The translations under genes were made by a program, and so were the position numbers. 64,000 nt of DNA from an uncultured Planktomarina sp. (lineage in GTDB: Bacteria; Pseudomonadota; Alphaproteobacteria; Rhodobacterales; Rhodobacteraceae), in NCBI GenBank assembly GCA_905181815.1, contig CAJIZA010000001.1, forward strand, positions 62,001-126,000. Direction: 5' to 3'. This document shows, piece by piece, positions 9,358 to 17,073 of this stretch (within the stretch, counting starts at the first letter, position 1; each line of letters begins with the position of its first letter). The notes under the pieces were generated by a model. That model worked only from the letters and a program-made list of their open reading frames with translations. It made no database searches and was not told the DNA's origin.

Positions 9358-10011
9358 TTAACGCGCTTTCTCGATATGCAGATTGGCGATGCGTGCCCTA
9401 ATCTGTGTATCGGTGTCATCACTGTCGGCTGAAATGGCGATGCCGATGAGATGTGTCTGCTCTGTGCCAAAGGCCTTTTGGAAATCGGTTTTTAGGTTGA
9501 CCCGCTCGCTTGCCTTTCCAGCGCCGGCCGGTCGCAAAATAAGGGTCCTGCCGAGCTCATTTAAATATGGCGTTGGCAATATTTCTCCGGGCATGTGTTT
9601 GCCACCCCAAACATACATCAATACGCGCGCGCTGTTATTGCCCAGTAAATCTGTGAATTTTGCATTTGCCTTTGGTATGGAGGTCTCCGGCATGAATATA
9701 AAATAAACTGACAAATTTCGATCATCACCGCCTTTGAGTGTAAGGTCCGTGGGCGGCACGGACGATATGACTTCCCAATCCCAACGCGCCTGATTGCTGT
9801 CCCAAAGCGTGGCTGGTAGGCGGCTCCAGAATATTGAGACGGTCCCATCCGAACTGATACGCAAGGTTTTCCCGCTTGTTTCAAACTCGTTGCCGGAAAA
9901 TAAAGAAAAACGCTGTTCAATCCAACTGTCAGAAAAATCAACCTGATCGGCAGAGATATAGGTCCCGGAACATAGGAACATGAGCAGTGAGATGAATTGA
10001 GTCTTAATCAT
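9358..10011 (-). CDS. DUF3047 family secreted protein
   Basis: Start ATG at 10011 gives MIKTQFISLLMFLCSGTYIS, a signal peptide; an upstream start at 10032 is less convincing. The mature ~195 residues match the DUF3047 pattern: an N-terminal beta-rich stretch, WDWEVISSVPPTDLTLKGGD, SVYFIFM, VLMYVWGGKHMPGE, LNELGRTLILRPAG and an acidic terminal region with IGIAISADSDDT. Function is unknown in the family. It stands alone, convergent with the aminotransferase gene and downstream of a glpD fragment on the same strand. Confidence 0.8.
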   Translation of the reverse strand: MIKTQFISLLMFLCSGTYISADQVDFSDSWIEQRFSLFSGNEFETSGKTLRISSDGTVSIFWSRLPATLWDSNQARWDWEVISSVPPTDLTLKGGDDRNLSVYFIFMPETSIPKANAKFTDLLGNNSARVLMYVWGGKHMPGEILPTPYLNELGRTLILRPAGAGKASERVNLKTDFQKAFGTEQTHLIGIAISADSDDTDTQIRARIANLHIEKAR

Positions 10012-10194
10012 AGATCTAAAATGATATCTCACCTTTCAAGAAACAAGGGTCGTTTTCAGCTATTGCGCGCACAATGGCGTGCTTTAACACATCAAAGCAA
10101 AAATCTATATCGTCACAGGATTGCCTTGCGGGGCCAGAGATTGGCCACGCGAAACTGGTTGATAGGTCCGGGTAACACTCATTCGGCGCTGCAT

Positions 10195-10380
10195 CTAACT
10201 TTGAAATTCCTCAATCTGCGCATGGGTGAGCCGCAGGCCCAATTTACTGCGGCGCCAGATCAAGTCTTTGGCGGTCTGCGCAAATTCCTTGTCCATCAAC
10301 CAAGCAACCTCGCGTGCCGTTAAAGGGGCCCCAAAATCTCCCCTTAATTCTGAGGCAAGCGTGGCTGCGCTCAAGACACA
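10195..10380 (-). pseudogene. glpD: Glycerol-3-phosphate dehydrogenase (glpD) C-terminal fragment
   Basis: The minus-strand frame ending at a TAG at 10195-10197 reads GDFGAPLTAREVAWLMDKEF then AQTAKDLIWRRSKLGLRL. This is the C-terminal signature of aerobic GlpD, whose usual form is ...EWARTAEDILWRRTKLGLRL. Upstream of about 10380 the frame is broken and the FAD domain is absent. Only ~60 of ~500 codons survive, so this is a relic of a deleted gene. It marks the edge where core sequence meets the accessory region. Confidence 0.75.
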
Positions 10381-10432
10381 ATAGCAAGGGTAAATGGCAG
10401 CTTATCACTGAATTAGGTGCGGATGGCCAACC

Positions 10433-10615
10433 TCAGGCGCTAGGCATCAGCATTTCAGCAAGAATGTGACCTGATTCAGACAGTGAGTTGTGTCCGTCAA
10501 AGAACTGCATTTCAAATCCATATTCCATGGCAGCAAAGAGAGATCCCTCAGGAACTCGTTTCTCACAATGAGCCAATACAGCTTCGAACTTCAAAAATTC
10601 TTGGTGTTTGATCAT
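10433..10615 (-). CDS. Small conserved ORF of unknown function, copy 1 (60 aa)
   Basis: The 60-residue product contains EFLKFEAVLAHCEKRVPEGS, then EMQFFDGHNSLSESGH and ends AEMLMPSA. A closely related intact copy lies at 18243-18425 on the same strand and a broken copy at 47904-48085. Identity between copies is highest in FLKFEAV.AHCEKRVP.GSL and MQFFDG.NSLS.SGH, and spacing is kept, which suggests selection on the protein. The start is ATG 10615 (MIKHQ). A rho-independent terminator lies ~60 bases upstream on the same strand. I do not recognise the family and it has no signal peptide or membrane helix. Confidence 0.6.
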   Translation of the reverse strand: MIKHQEFLKFEAVLAHCEKRVPEGSLFAAMEYGFEMQFFDGHNSLSESGHILAEMLMPSA

Positions 10616-10673
10616 ACTGAATACTAGCCACAACTTTCATTTGAGACAATATTTTTTTGGTTGCCGTGGCGTC

Positions 10674-10701
10674 AAAAAAAGGCCCCTCCACCGGAAGGGC
10701 C
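10674..10701 (-). terminator. Rho-independent terminator
   Basis: On the minus strand GGCCCTTCC-GGTG-GAGGGGCC forms an 8-9 bp stem followed by seven T. It ends transcripts coming from higher coordinates. A related hairpin with a T run lies at 18803-18828, and a decayed version at about 11188-11205. Confidence 0.8.
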
Positions 10702-10737
10702 GTATCGTATTAGACCGTCAGATCATTCTACCAACGT

Positions 10738-11112
10738 TTAACCGAAGGGTTGCTTTAATGCCCTTTCAACCAAGACTAAGTTATCCTGCCCGTAGAACAT
10801 ATCATTATCGACAAAATATGTAGGTGAGCCAGAAATAGAGTGTTCGATGGCAAATTGTGTATTCCGTTGGTATTCTTTGCTTATATCAGGTGTGCGTGCA
10901 GCCTCTAATAATTCAACCTTATTAAGCCCTAATGCTCCCAACATGACTGCAACGGAATTTTCATCACTCAAGTCCAAATTTTACGTCCAATGACGGTGCA
11001 TAAAGTCACTAAAAATTAATTCAACGTCTAAATCTTTTTGGATTGCAGCCAAGAATAAAAGATCGGCAAGTTTTACATCATTGCTGTGGTTGCTAGGGGT
11101 TTCTTTGGTCAT
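10738..11112 (-). pseudogene. DsbA-family / 2-hydroxychromene-2-carboxylate isomerase-like fragment with internal stop
   Basis: From ATG 11112 the frame reads MTKETPSNHSNDVKLADLLF and DLDVELIFSDFMHRHWT, hits an in-frame TAA, then continues NLDLSDENSVAVMLGALGL and the HCCA-isomerase-like C-terminus FAIEHSISGSPTYFVDNDMF and YGQDNLVLVERAL. The order of segments fits the helical insertion and final thioredoxin-fold strands of this glutathione-dependent family. The N-terminal CxxC/S part is missing. One stop plus a missing N-terminus indicates a pseudogene; stop read-through is possible but unlikely. Confidence 0.65.
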
Positions 11113-11825
11113 AGGGATGTTTTTGTACTCTGACCACCGGTCTCTCTATCGGCTAAATTGATAAGTTAGGGTGGCTTCGGTACGTTTCTCCAGTGGAAGG
11201 GCTAATTTATAGTCAGACGTGGATCACACGTTAGTAAAACGATGTGGAAGCACATCATTTGCTGCATATTGAAGATACGTCCCAAAAGGTTGCGGGTTTC
11301 ATGGAGCCTTCTAACTTGAGAGTTATGGTGTTGGTGTCGTCCATAAGATTGTAGACTGGGTACAATCGATCTTATTGCAGCTGATAGCTGTGGGCTAATC
11401 AAGTAAGGAGATTATGCCATTTCTGAACAGGCAAATTCGATTCTTTATTTGGTCAGTTTCATCCGTGGGACTGGTCCCTTTATTTTCTTTTCACAATTTT
11501 ATCCATAGAGGTAAGAGGCTAAATAAAAAGAAAAATAAAAATGTTTGAAACATCAGCTGACTGGTCTTTTGACAAATTTTCACCAAATTATTAAAATTAA
11601 AAATACAGAATTACTGTCAAACTAAAAGGTATGGGGGCATTAAATTTCTTTGGAACAAACCATCTACTCTTCAGAACGAAGCATTACAAGCTGGCGAGAT
11701 CTGGCAACAGCGCAAGTTGAATTTTACCGAATTAGAGAAGGTGCTTCCGCAGATATAGGCATTTAAATAGCCAGCGTTTGCGAAAGCAATGTCCTAGGTA
11801 GCATGTAAGGGCTTTTTGCCGCTGA

Positions 11826-12047
11826 TTAAACGGCGCCCACTAAATTTGGATTTACTGGTGCTGCCTGAGTTTTTTTTGCGTGCGCAGCATCCAACTCGGC
11901 TAATACATTTGCTTTGATTTGTTCGACAAATGTATCACGGGTGTAGCCAACGTCTTCTAACTGGCGATCACTGATGTACTGCAGTGCTTGCATTGCTGCA
12001 GACGCCTGACGGGCTATAATCATCGCTCTAAATAGTCGTTTAAGCAT
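11826..12047 (-). CDS. DUF1127 small protein
   Basis: Start ATG 12047 (MLKRLFRAMI) has AAGGAG 6-7 bases upstream. The 73-residue product has the DUF1127 motif: DRQLEDVGYTRDTF near residue 32, followed by a short helix ELDAAHAKK and tail NPNLVGAV. DUF1127 proteins are small, basic and Arg-rich; in Rhodobacter sphaeroides one (CcaF1) binds RNA and is co-transcribed with the CcsR sRNAs, which carry CU-rich anti-SD loops. Here a similar hairpin with a terminator lies directly upstream on the same strand, which fits that arrangement with the order reversed. A broken paralogue lies at 19318-19558. Confidence 0.8.
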   Translation of the reverse strand: MLKRLFRAMIIARQASAAMQALQYISDRQLEDVGYTRDTFVEQIKANVLAELDAAHAKKTQAAPVNPNLVGAV

Positions 12048-12171
12048 TTTGTTCTCCTTGCTTTTTCTACTTTTAATGTAGTATTTTTTACGCTTAACTT
12101 CATCACACACAGCTGCATTCCCGTTATGCGTTAGACGCATGTCCACGACTATCACCAGCGTCAAACTATGC

Positions 12172-12265
12172 AAAAAAAAGGCGGTGCCAAAAGACACCGC
12201 CAGTAAACACTACAATTTCGGGAGGAAATTTAAGCTAAGTTCTTTTTAGCGCAAAATGCTGCAGC
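12172..12265 (-). ncRNA. Candidate anti-SD-loop sRNA (cuckoo/CcsR-like), copy 1
   Basis: On the minus strand, positions 12230-12214 form AATTTC-CTCCC-GAAATT, a six-pair stem exposing CUCCC, the anti-Shine-Dalgarno core. About 13 bases later comes GGCGGTG-TCTTTTGG-CACCGCC (12201-12180) and eight T, a strong terminator. The whole block is repeated at 19654-19745 with the loop CUCCU and the stem kept. This matches the layout of Rhodobacteraceae cuckoo RNAs near DUF1127 genes. The 5' end is not defined. Confidence 0.65.
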
Positions 12266-12424
12266 GCAACAATAAACAAAATTGCATTTCCGGCATGCTT
12301 CAGTCGCATACCTCTGCGCTTAAATTATATGCAAAAAAGAAATTATTTGCCCAACAACACGACTAAACAATGCTAGCTCAGCCAAAGATTTTTAACGGAG
12401 TTAATTGCTGAATATTGCTTTTGC

Positions 12425-12730
12425 AGCTGCTGTCAGACGAATGAGAACTTGCATTGGGTTACTTGTGCAGTCTGAAACTATGCGCTACCAAAATGACGCC
12501 TCTCTGCGAGAGCAGTGGTGCGGTTTGTTGAAATTGAGGTATGAGTAGAGGTGGAGCTTCTGCAGCCTCAGAGCCAACATAAGCTCATACCCAGCCCCCT
12601 GTTGCGCCTTCAGCGGACCATAGCGGCCTAAGCATGCAAACAGCAGCGTAACTGCTTGCGAATCAAAAAGTTTCCATCGATGCGCAGGCGTGTGGACGCG
12701 TGGCTAAAATAATGGATGTACGAACATTGG
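12425..12730. repeat. Dispersed repeat R, copy A
   Basis: A block starting CTGTCAGACGAATGAGAAC and including GCGAGAGCAGTGG, TGAGTAGAGGTGG, CAGAGCCAAC and GATGCGCAGGCGTGT. Related blocks lie at 13308-13400 (left part only), 19862-20282 and 24588-24914 (right part). The last runs into the 3' end of tRNA-Asn, so R seems to be the sequence downstream of that tRNA, copied several times. No reading frame is conserved across copies. Confidence 0.65.
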
Positions 12731-12861
12731 GCAGGCTGTGTATCGAGACAAGGGGATTTGTATTGCGTTTGTACTAGTTTTCGTTAGTGTTTTTATATAA
12801 TTAGTGCTGCTGAGTTGCAGTTGATAAGTACCAGGTTTTAATAACCATAATAGGAGTAAAT

Positions 12862-13284
12862 ATTATCCCAGAATTAGCGCAGCTCATTTATTCATCCCAG
12901 CCGTTTGGCTATGATAGCACAACATTACAAACCATCTTAAATGATGCAAGAAGATGCAACATGCGAGATGGTATTTCAGGTGCGCTTGTTTGTAGACACG
13001 ACATTTATGTCCAATTACTCGAAGGTACTTTAGAGGCAGTTCATGCTGCTTACATGCGAATTAGTCGTGACGACCGTCATGTTGGAGTTAAGAAGCTCGT
13101 TAGTCGGCCTATTACTGAACGTTTTTTTGGGGAGTGGGCTATGCTTCATGACCCAGCAATATCCTTAATTTGGAACCAACAACAAATCAAAGATGGTATT
13201 CTTGATCTAATACCACAAACAGAAATTATTGACATGTTCCAATCCATTTCCAGTCGATCTAGATTTGAAAATTTTGACCATTAA
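12862..13284 (+). CDS. BLUF-domain blue-light photoreceptor, probable AUU start
   Basis: A single-domain BLUF protein of 140 residues. The FAD-binding elements are present: Tyr in AQLIYSSQ near residue 9, ARRCNMRDGISGAL with the Asn near 32, and Gln in YVQLLEG near 52, then RHVGVKKLVSRPITERFFGE and WAML. The only ATG in frame (12961) would delete the first 33 residues with the essential Tyr and Asn. Upstream there is no ATG, GTG or TTG back to the stop at 12811. TAGGAG at 12851-12856 sits 5 bases before ATT 12862, so translation from AUU is likely; an ATG-to-ATT mutation that silenced the gene is the alternative. Confidence 0.75.
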   Translation: MIPELAQLIYSSQPFGYDSTTLQTILNDARRCNMRDGISGALVCRHDIYVQLLEGTLEAVHAAYMRISRDDRHVGVKKLVSRPITERFFGEWAMLHDPAISLIWNQQQIKDGILDLIPQTEIIDMFQSISSRSRFENFDH

Positions 13285-13952
13285 ATTTTGGTTTGGATGT
13301 TATTAAGGGTGCTGTCAGACGAATGAGAACTCGCACTGCGTTACTCGTGCAGCATGAATCTATTCGCTCATCAATTGACGCCACTCAGTGAGAGCCGCGT
13401 CACCTAATGTAGCCAATTTCTTGTAAACAACGTCAATAGAGTCTTTAAATGGGGTGAGAAAGCATATCTTGAGATCAGGGTATTCTTTGGCACCATCAAC
13501 AAGACTCCATGTAGCTCCTGTGGTCTTTCCTGAGCCTTTCGTCATCGGTAAGTAGATTGGCCCAACCTCAAGTAGGTTATCATCAGCTATTGACGTAATC
13601 GCACCTGTTGTAAGATGAGCCGAGAGAACCTGCCAATAGCTCAAATACGATGTGTTATGAGGCTACGCCTCACGCCGTTTAATTATGGCTTTGGGAAACA
13701 ATCATAATTTAGGCGGTACTATCGTCATTCATGTTATCCCGTAACCATTTTGCATCTGTTACCACCACAGTAGCTACCTATCCCATTGAATAACAGAAGT
13801 TAAAAACCCCAATGCTATGATTTTTGTTCCCACGAGTAGATAGTACCTGTGATGTGACCTGTTAGCTTGTGATTTATTACCAGTGGCTTAGTGTATGTGC
13901 ATCTCCGTGGGGTTTAATTTCTATTGGGGGGAGTCCATAACCTCTGAATTAG
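13285..13952. other. Gap with repeat copy B and an ORF fragment
   Basis: Positions 13308-13400 match the left part of repeat R (CTGTCAGACGAATGAGAAC... TTGACGCCACTCA). A minus-strand 94-codon frame (13360-13644) contains a Walker-A-like TKGSGKTTG and KICFLTPFKDSIDVVYKKL, but its last residues (TEWRQLMSE) come from repeat R, so it is a fusion of a fragment with repeat sequence. I do not recognise the fragment. From 13680 to 13950 I see nothing. Confidence 0.4.
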
Positions 13953-14858
13953 CTAAAATACATCCGTTGCTGCACGAAAAATGGAGAGGTGTCGCCGTGC
14001 AATGTCCGTGTCACACGGGCTATAGCCACCTCCGATAACTGTAGCTATCGGTATGTTGTGGTTCTTAAAGTATTCCAACACAGCACAATCCCGCGTCAAG
14101 ATGCCCTCGAGCGTTAAATCCAAATACCCCAGCTGGTCGCCGCGAAATACGTCTACACCAGCATCGTATAAAACAATATCGGGCGTAAAATCTTTAGATA
14201 TGTCTTTAAAAGTATTGTGTAATTTATTGAGATAGGCGGTGTCCTCCAAATGGCTATCGAGTGCTACATCAAGAGTGCCTTGACGCTTTTGGAATGGAAA
14301 GTTTTGCTCACAGTGCAAGGAACACGTATATATACCCTTCTTTCCATCGCATATGTCGATGGTTCCATCACCTTGATGTACATCTAAGTCGAGGATCAAG
14401 ACCTTTTTAACTAAACCATGTTCTATCAAATTCAGAGCAGTAAAAGCCAAGTCATTGAAAACACAAAAGCCTAATCCATTAGTATAATGCGCATGATGCG
14501 TTCCGCCTGCGGTATGACAGGCAACACCCTCTTCTAAAGCTTTTAATGCCGTTGTAAAAGTACCGTTCAGAGCCAAAAAGCTGCGCTTAACCAGTTGGCT
14601 GTCTATTGGCAGGTTGATTTGCCGTACTTCCTCCTGGGACAAAGTTCTTTCTACAACACGTTGAACGTAATCAACGGCATGGGTTCGTAAAACATCTCGA
14701 TAGCGAACTGGTGAAGATTGGTAGAAATATAACCTTTGGTGAAAATCAGTCTGTTTTAGTTGGCTTGCTAACTTAGAAAACTTTGTCCCATTAAAACGAT
14801 GACTCACTGGTACGTTTATGTCGTAAGCATCATTATAAAGGATTGGAATTTGTGTCAC
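13953..14858 (-). CDS. Histone deacetylase-like amidohydrolase
   Basis: A class of zinc-dependent deacetylases shared with acetoin-utilisation AcuC and acetylpolyamine amidohydrolases. The signature is intact: PILYNDAYD at the start, AGGTHHAH, GFCVFNDLAF, DLDVHQGDG (Asp/His zinc ligands), LYDAGVDVF (second zinc Asp) and IGGGYS. GTG 14858 (VTQIPIL) gives the usual short N-terminus; another GTG at 14918 would add 20 residues. With ~301 residues it is full length. The substrate is unknown. Its neighbours (BLUF, tspO remnant, SOUL, desaturase) are of the kind often tied to light or oxidative stress. Confidence 0.88.
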   Translation of the reverse strand: MTQIPILYNDAYDINVPVSHRFNGTKFSKLASQLKQTDFHQRLYFYQSSPVRYRDVLRTHAVDYVQRVVERTLSQEEVRQINLPIDSQLVKRSFLALNGTFTTALKALEEGVACHTAGGTHHAHYTNGLGFCVFNDLAFTALNLIEHGLVKKVLILDLDVHQGDGTIDICDGKKGIYTCSLHCEQNFPFQKRQGTLDVALDSHLEDTAYLNKLHNTFKDISKDFTPDIVLYDAGVDVFRGDQLGYLDLTLEGILTRDCAVLEYFKNHNIPIATVIGGGYSPCDTDIARRHLSIFRAATDVF

Positions 14859-15049
14859 TGTAAGACCTGATGTTAATTTGATAAACACACAGTAAACTTT
14901 AACACTGTTAATTGCCACTGTAAGGAATTGCCGGCAATGACCTTGCGTTTCTCAATGCCTAGAGATCATCGACAGGAGTTTTCGATGAGAAGCCGTATTA
15001 TCATCAGGGTTGTGTTATACGATTGCGCACTTGTGGCGCCACATGGTTT

Positions 15050-15200
15050 GTCGGAGGCTCGAACAATAAAAAATGGGTCGCACCAAGTATCGCTCCTCCT
15101 GCGTGGTTATTTGGGCCAGTTTGGACAACATTATACCTACTAATTGCTTCCAGTGGATATAGACTAAGCTGCTGCACGAACCGTGAATTAAAGAGTATAG
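15050..15200 (+). pseudogene. tspO: TspO/MBR family fragment
   Basis: The plus-strand frame through 15062-15170 reads NKKWVAPSIAPPAWLFGPVW and then TTLYLLIASSGYRL. This matches the family core (W.PP.WVFGPVWT.LYLLMA). The first helix and helices 3-5 of the ~160-residue tryptophan-rich sensory protein are missing, and the following residues are unrelated. It is the remnant of a deleted tspO, a gene often found near photosynthesis or photo-oxidative stress genes in this family. Confidence 0.65.
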
Positions 15201-15471
15201 CGCCTGGGGTTATGGGCATTTCACGTATGTCTATGCTAGTATACTAAATAACGCTGCCTGATGCAACGAAGTCCCTACCTCACACGAGTTGCTACGCTAC
15301 GCTACCTCACTTGTACGAGGCTCTTCGTAAGCCTGTAGGGTACCCTTAGATTTCCAACAGAACGAATTGGGTCAGCCCGTTTTTCAGGTATGGATCTAAG
15401 GTAAAGATTTTGTTTGCGGATCGGTTGATCTCTGGTGGCCTTACTTTCAGCTAATTGCTGAGATGGGGATA
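15201..15471. other. Gap without gene
   Basis: Nothing convincing is seen. A short tandem stretch, GCTACGCTACGCTACC, lies near 15291-15306. The sequence is otherwise unstructured and sits between the tspO fragment and the end of the methyltransferase gene. Confidence 0.4.
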
Positions 15472-16242
15472 TTATACGACTTTCAAGTTTTCGAACATTT
15501 TTTGAACGGCAGCACGGTTAACAAGTATCAACGAGCGTTTGGCGCTCAAGCTAACCATATCATCTGAAATGCTTTCCAGTACGCAATTTTGAGTCAGGGA
15601 AAATGGTTTGGAAAACAGATCTATCAATCGCATATCACCCGTGGTTATATTTGAGTTGTTTATGCGTGGTCCATTTGGTGCTGCATGTGACGTAGTAATT
15701 AAATAGGTTATCTCTGAACTCAGAAAATTTTGTAACACCAATGCGATATCTTGATAACTTAGATGAAAGAAGCAATCTCGACAAAACATAAGGTCTACCT
15801 CTGGGAGTAAATTTTTTGTTAAGTCTAAGTGTACAAATGATATACTATTGCTGCCATGATGGGCTTGGTTCTTTTCGATCATTGGTTTAACAATATCACC
15901 TCCAATATATTTTATGGAAATACCTTGCGTAATTGACTTCATCCAATTGAAATCCCCGCAAGGAGCGTCAAGTACGGATTTAATTTTGTATTTCTTGAGA
16001 ACTTTGGGAAGCTCATTTCGAACATTTTGTGTATTTTCTAGTGTTGATCCTTCCCCACTTCTCGACTCTGAATCGTTCCAATGGTTTTCTTGATATATTT
16101 TTGTGAAACGTTCTTCCGGAACGCTTAAACCTAAGATGATCTTTCTCTTGCGGCCCACCGTTGCTTTTGCCCAGGTTAATTTAAGAGTACCATATAAGCC
16201 AAGTTTTTCATAACGTTGCTTGATTTTTTTGGATAGTTTCAT
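15472..16242 (-). CDS. Class I SAM-dependent methyltransferase
   Basis: A 256-residue protein with a basic, helical N-terminal region of ~85 residues and a Rossmann methyltransferase domain. Motif I is SVLDAPCGDFNWMK near residue 92, the acidic end of beta-2 is YIGGDIVK, motif II-like FVHLDL follows, and DLMFCRDCFFHLSYQDI corresponds to the motif IV/V area. It resembles methyltransferases found in polysaccharide or glycan-modification loci. It is a singleton here. Base composition is more AT-rich than the core genes, in line with the accessory region. Confidence 0.8.
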   Translation of the reverse strand: MKLSKKIKQRYEKLGLYGTLKLTWAKATVGRKRKIILGLSVPEERFTKIYQENHWNDSESRSGEGSTLENTQNVRNELPKVLKKYKIKSVLDAPCGDFNWMKSITQGISIKYIGGDIVKPMIEKNQAHHGSNSISFVHLDLTKNLLPEVDLMFCRDCFFHLSYQDIALVLQNFLSSEITYLITTSHAAPNGPRINNSNITTGDMRLIDLFSKPFSLTQNCVLESISDDMVSLSAKRSLILVNRAAVQKMFENLKVV

Positions 16243-16374
16243 CTCAAGGTCTCAAAAGTTGTTAAATTAGTTTGGATACGTAGGGTGCACTCAGACCAAT
16301 AATTTCTCTGTGCTTTTGCTATAGAAGTTTCAACAGGTATCACTTTACCAACAATAATGATACGGGTTGTTACC

Positions 16375-16450
16375 CTTTCGCCGAAGTTGTTGCATCTGGC
16401 TCTCTGACGTACCTCATGGGCTGAAGTGTCGCCTCCCAAAACATCTGTAA
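16375..16450 (-). repeat. Fragment of zinc-ribbon gene family (copy 1)
   Basis: The minus strand encodes GGDTSAHEVRQRARCNNFG, nearly identical to GGDTTAHEVRQRARCNNCG in the intact frame at 22008-22244. One metal-binding Cys is replaced by Phe and the upstream CxxC half is missing. It overlaps the region just upstream of the methyltransferase start and is probably a relic. Confidence 0.55.
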
Positions 16451-16502
16451 ACTAGGACTGCCCACCTTAAGTAAGTTTAACCTTACAGCACGATTTTTCT
16501 GA

Positions 16503-16754
16503 TTAAATTTTTTTTTGGCTAAGGCTGAAAGCAGATCTTTTGCCAAGGACAGAGCCCCACGTGGTGACACAGAATGGTACGCAGTAGGTTAAAAATATCT
16601 TCATCAACGGGGGTAATTCGCCACTTAATATCACATCACCATGGTTGATGAGTGTAAGGATGGTGCCTACCACACATGCAGTCAGAAATGCTTTGCGTGG
16701 AGTTCCATTAGATAGTGCTAATCTGACGAATGTTTGTTGCTCATATTTGTTCAT
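16503..16754 (-). CDS. nrtS: NrtS-like small membrane protein
   Basis: From ATG 16754 (MNKYEQQTFVRLAL) an ~83-residue protein with two predicted helices: AFLTACVVGTILTLINHGD and KIFLTYCVPFCVTTWG, ending VLGKRSAFSLSQKK. The spacing and the GTILTLINxGD and LTYxVPxCV motifs match the small NrtS nitrate/nitrite transporter family described in cyanobacteria and widespread in marine bacteria. An earlier TTG (16787) overlaps the end of the upstream gene, which suggests coupling. Transport of nitrate or nitrite is known for the family and not shown here. Confidence 0.7.
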   Translation of the reverse strand: MNKYEQQTFVRLALSNGTPRKAFLTACVVGTILTLINHGDVILSGELPPLMKIFLTYCVPFCVTTWGSVLGKRSAFSLSQKKI

Positions 16755-16776
16755 ATTTTGGTAAATACACTTCCAG

Positions 16777-17073
16777 TCAAGTTCCAAAGTCTAGTTCAAC
16801 ATCACCGCTAAATTCCATTTCTTTGTTCGGAAGGGCCTTTGTAAACTTTACAATTTCATCAGAGATTATTTTTTCTATCTCCTTTTGTATATTTTCGTTT
16901 TCAAATTCCCAAATCACCGTGGATACATGCGGTTTCTTTGCGTCATAAACCAACCTAAACCTTGCGCCACTCGTACCCGCCAATAGTTTTGGCCACTTGG
17001 TATGCAGAACACTATTGAACATCTCGGCATCTTCAGCCGTCGTGAATGTTCTAATAAATATCTTGATTTTCAT
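16777..17073 (-). CDS. Hypothetical protein, 98 aa, upstream of nrtS-like gene
   Basis: The product starts MKIKIFIRTFTTAEDAEMFN and contains GARFRLVYDAKKPHVSTVIW followed by a charged helix (NENIQKEIEKIISDEIVKF). The alternating strand-helix pattern looks like a single ferredoxin-like alpha/beta domain. I do not recognise a family. It ends within or next to the start of the NrtS-like gene, so the two probably share a transcript. Confidence 0.6.
   Translation of the reverse strand: MKIKIFIRTFTTAEDAEMFNSVLHTKWPKLLAGTSGARFRLVYDAKKPHVSTVIWEFENENIQKEIEKIISDEIVKFTKALPNKEMEFSGDVELDFGT

Larger units (their letters stand above)
10433..12730. repeat. Segmental duplication, left copy (partner at 18243-20282)
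   Basis: The same ordered blocks occur here and at 18.2-20.3 kb in the same orientation: the small ORF, the GGCCCTTCC terminator, a block around GATCACACGTTAGTAAAACG, a CATCCGTGG hairpin (11469 / 19273), a DUF1127 frame, the anti-SD sRNA with its terminator, and the block beginning CTGTCAGACGAATG. Identity is high in short blocks and interrupted by indels (about 300 extra bases at 11.5-11.8 kb and the 10738-11112 fragment here). This looks like an old direct duplication that has diverged. Confidence 0.7.

Noticed and set aside
9234-9362. 42-codon frame (MPMDSMISPEILNEPRGGTV) after the aminotransferase
   Set aside because: Slight resemblance to a crotonase start, but too short and without supporting motifs.
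11414-11548. 44-codon frame with AAGGAG (MPFLNRQIRFF...)
   Set aside because: It runs across the same hairpin that is repeated at 19.27 kb without a conserved frame, so selection is on the DNA/RNA structure rather than a peptide.
13360-13644. 94-codon minus-strand frame with Walker-A-like TKGSGKTTG
   Set aside because: Its last residues derive from repeat R and the rest matches no family I recognise; probably a chance fusion or fragment, so it is described only in the gap entry.
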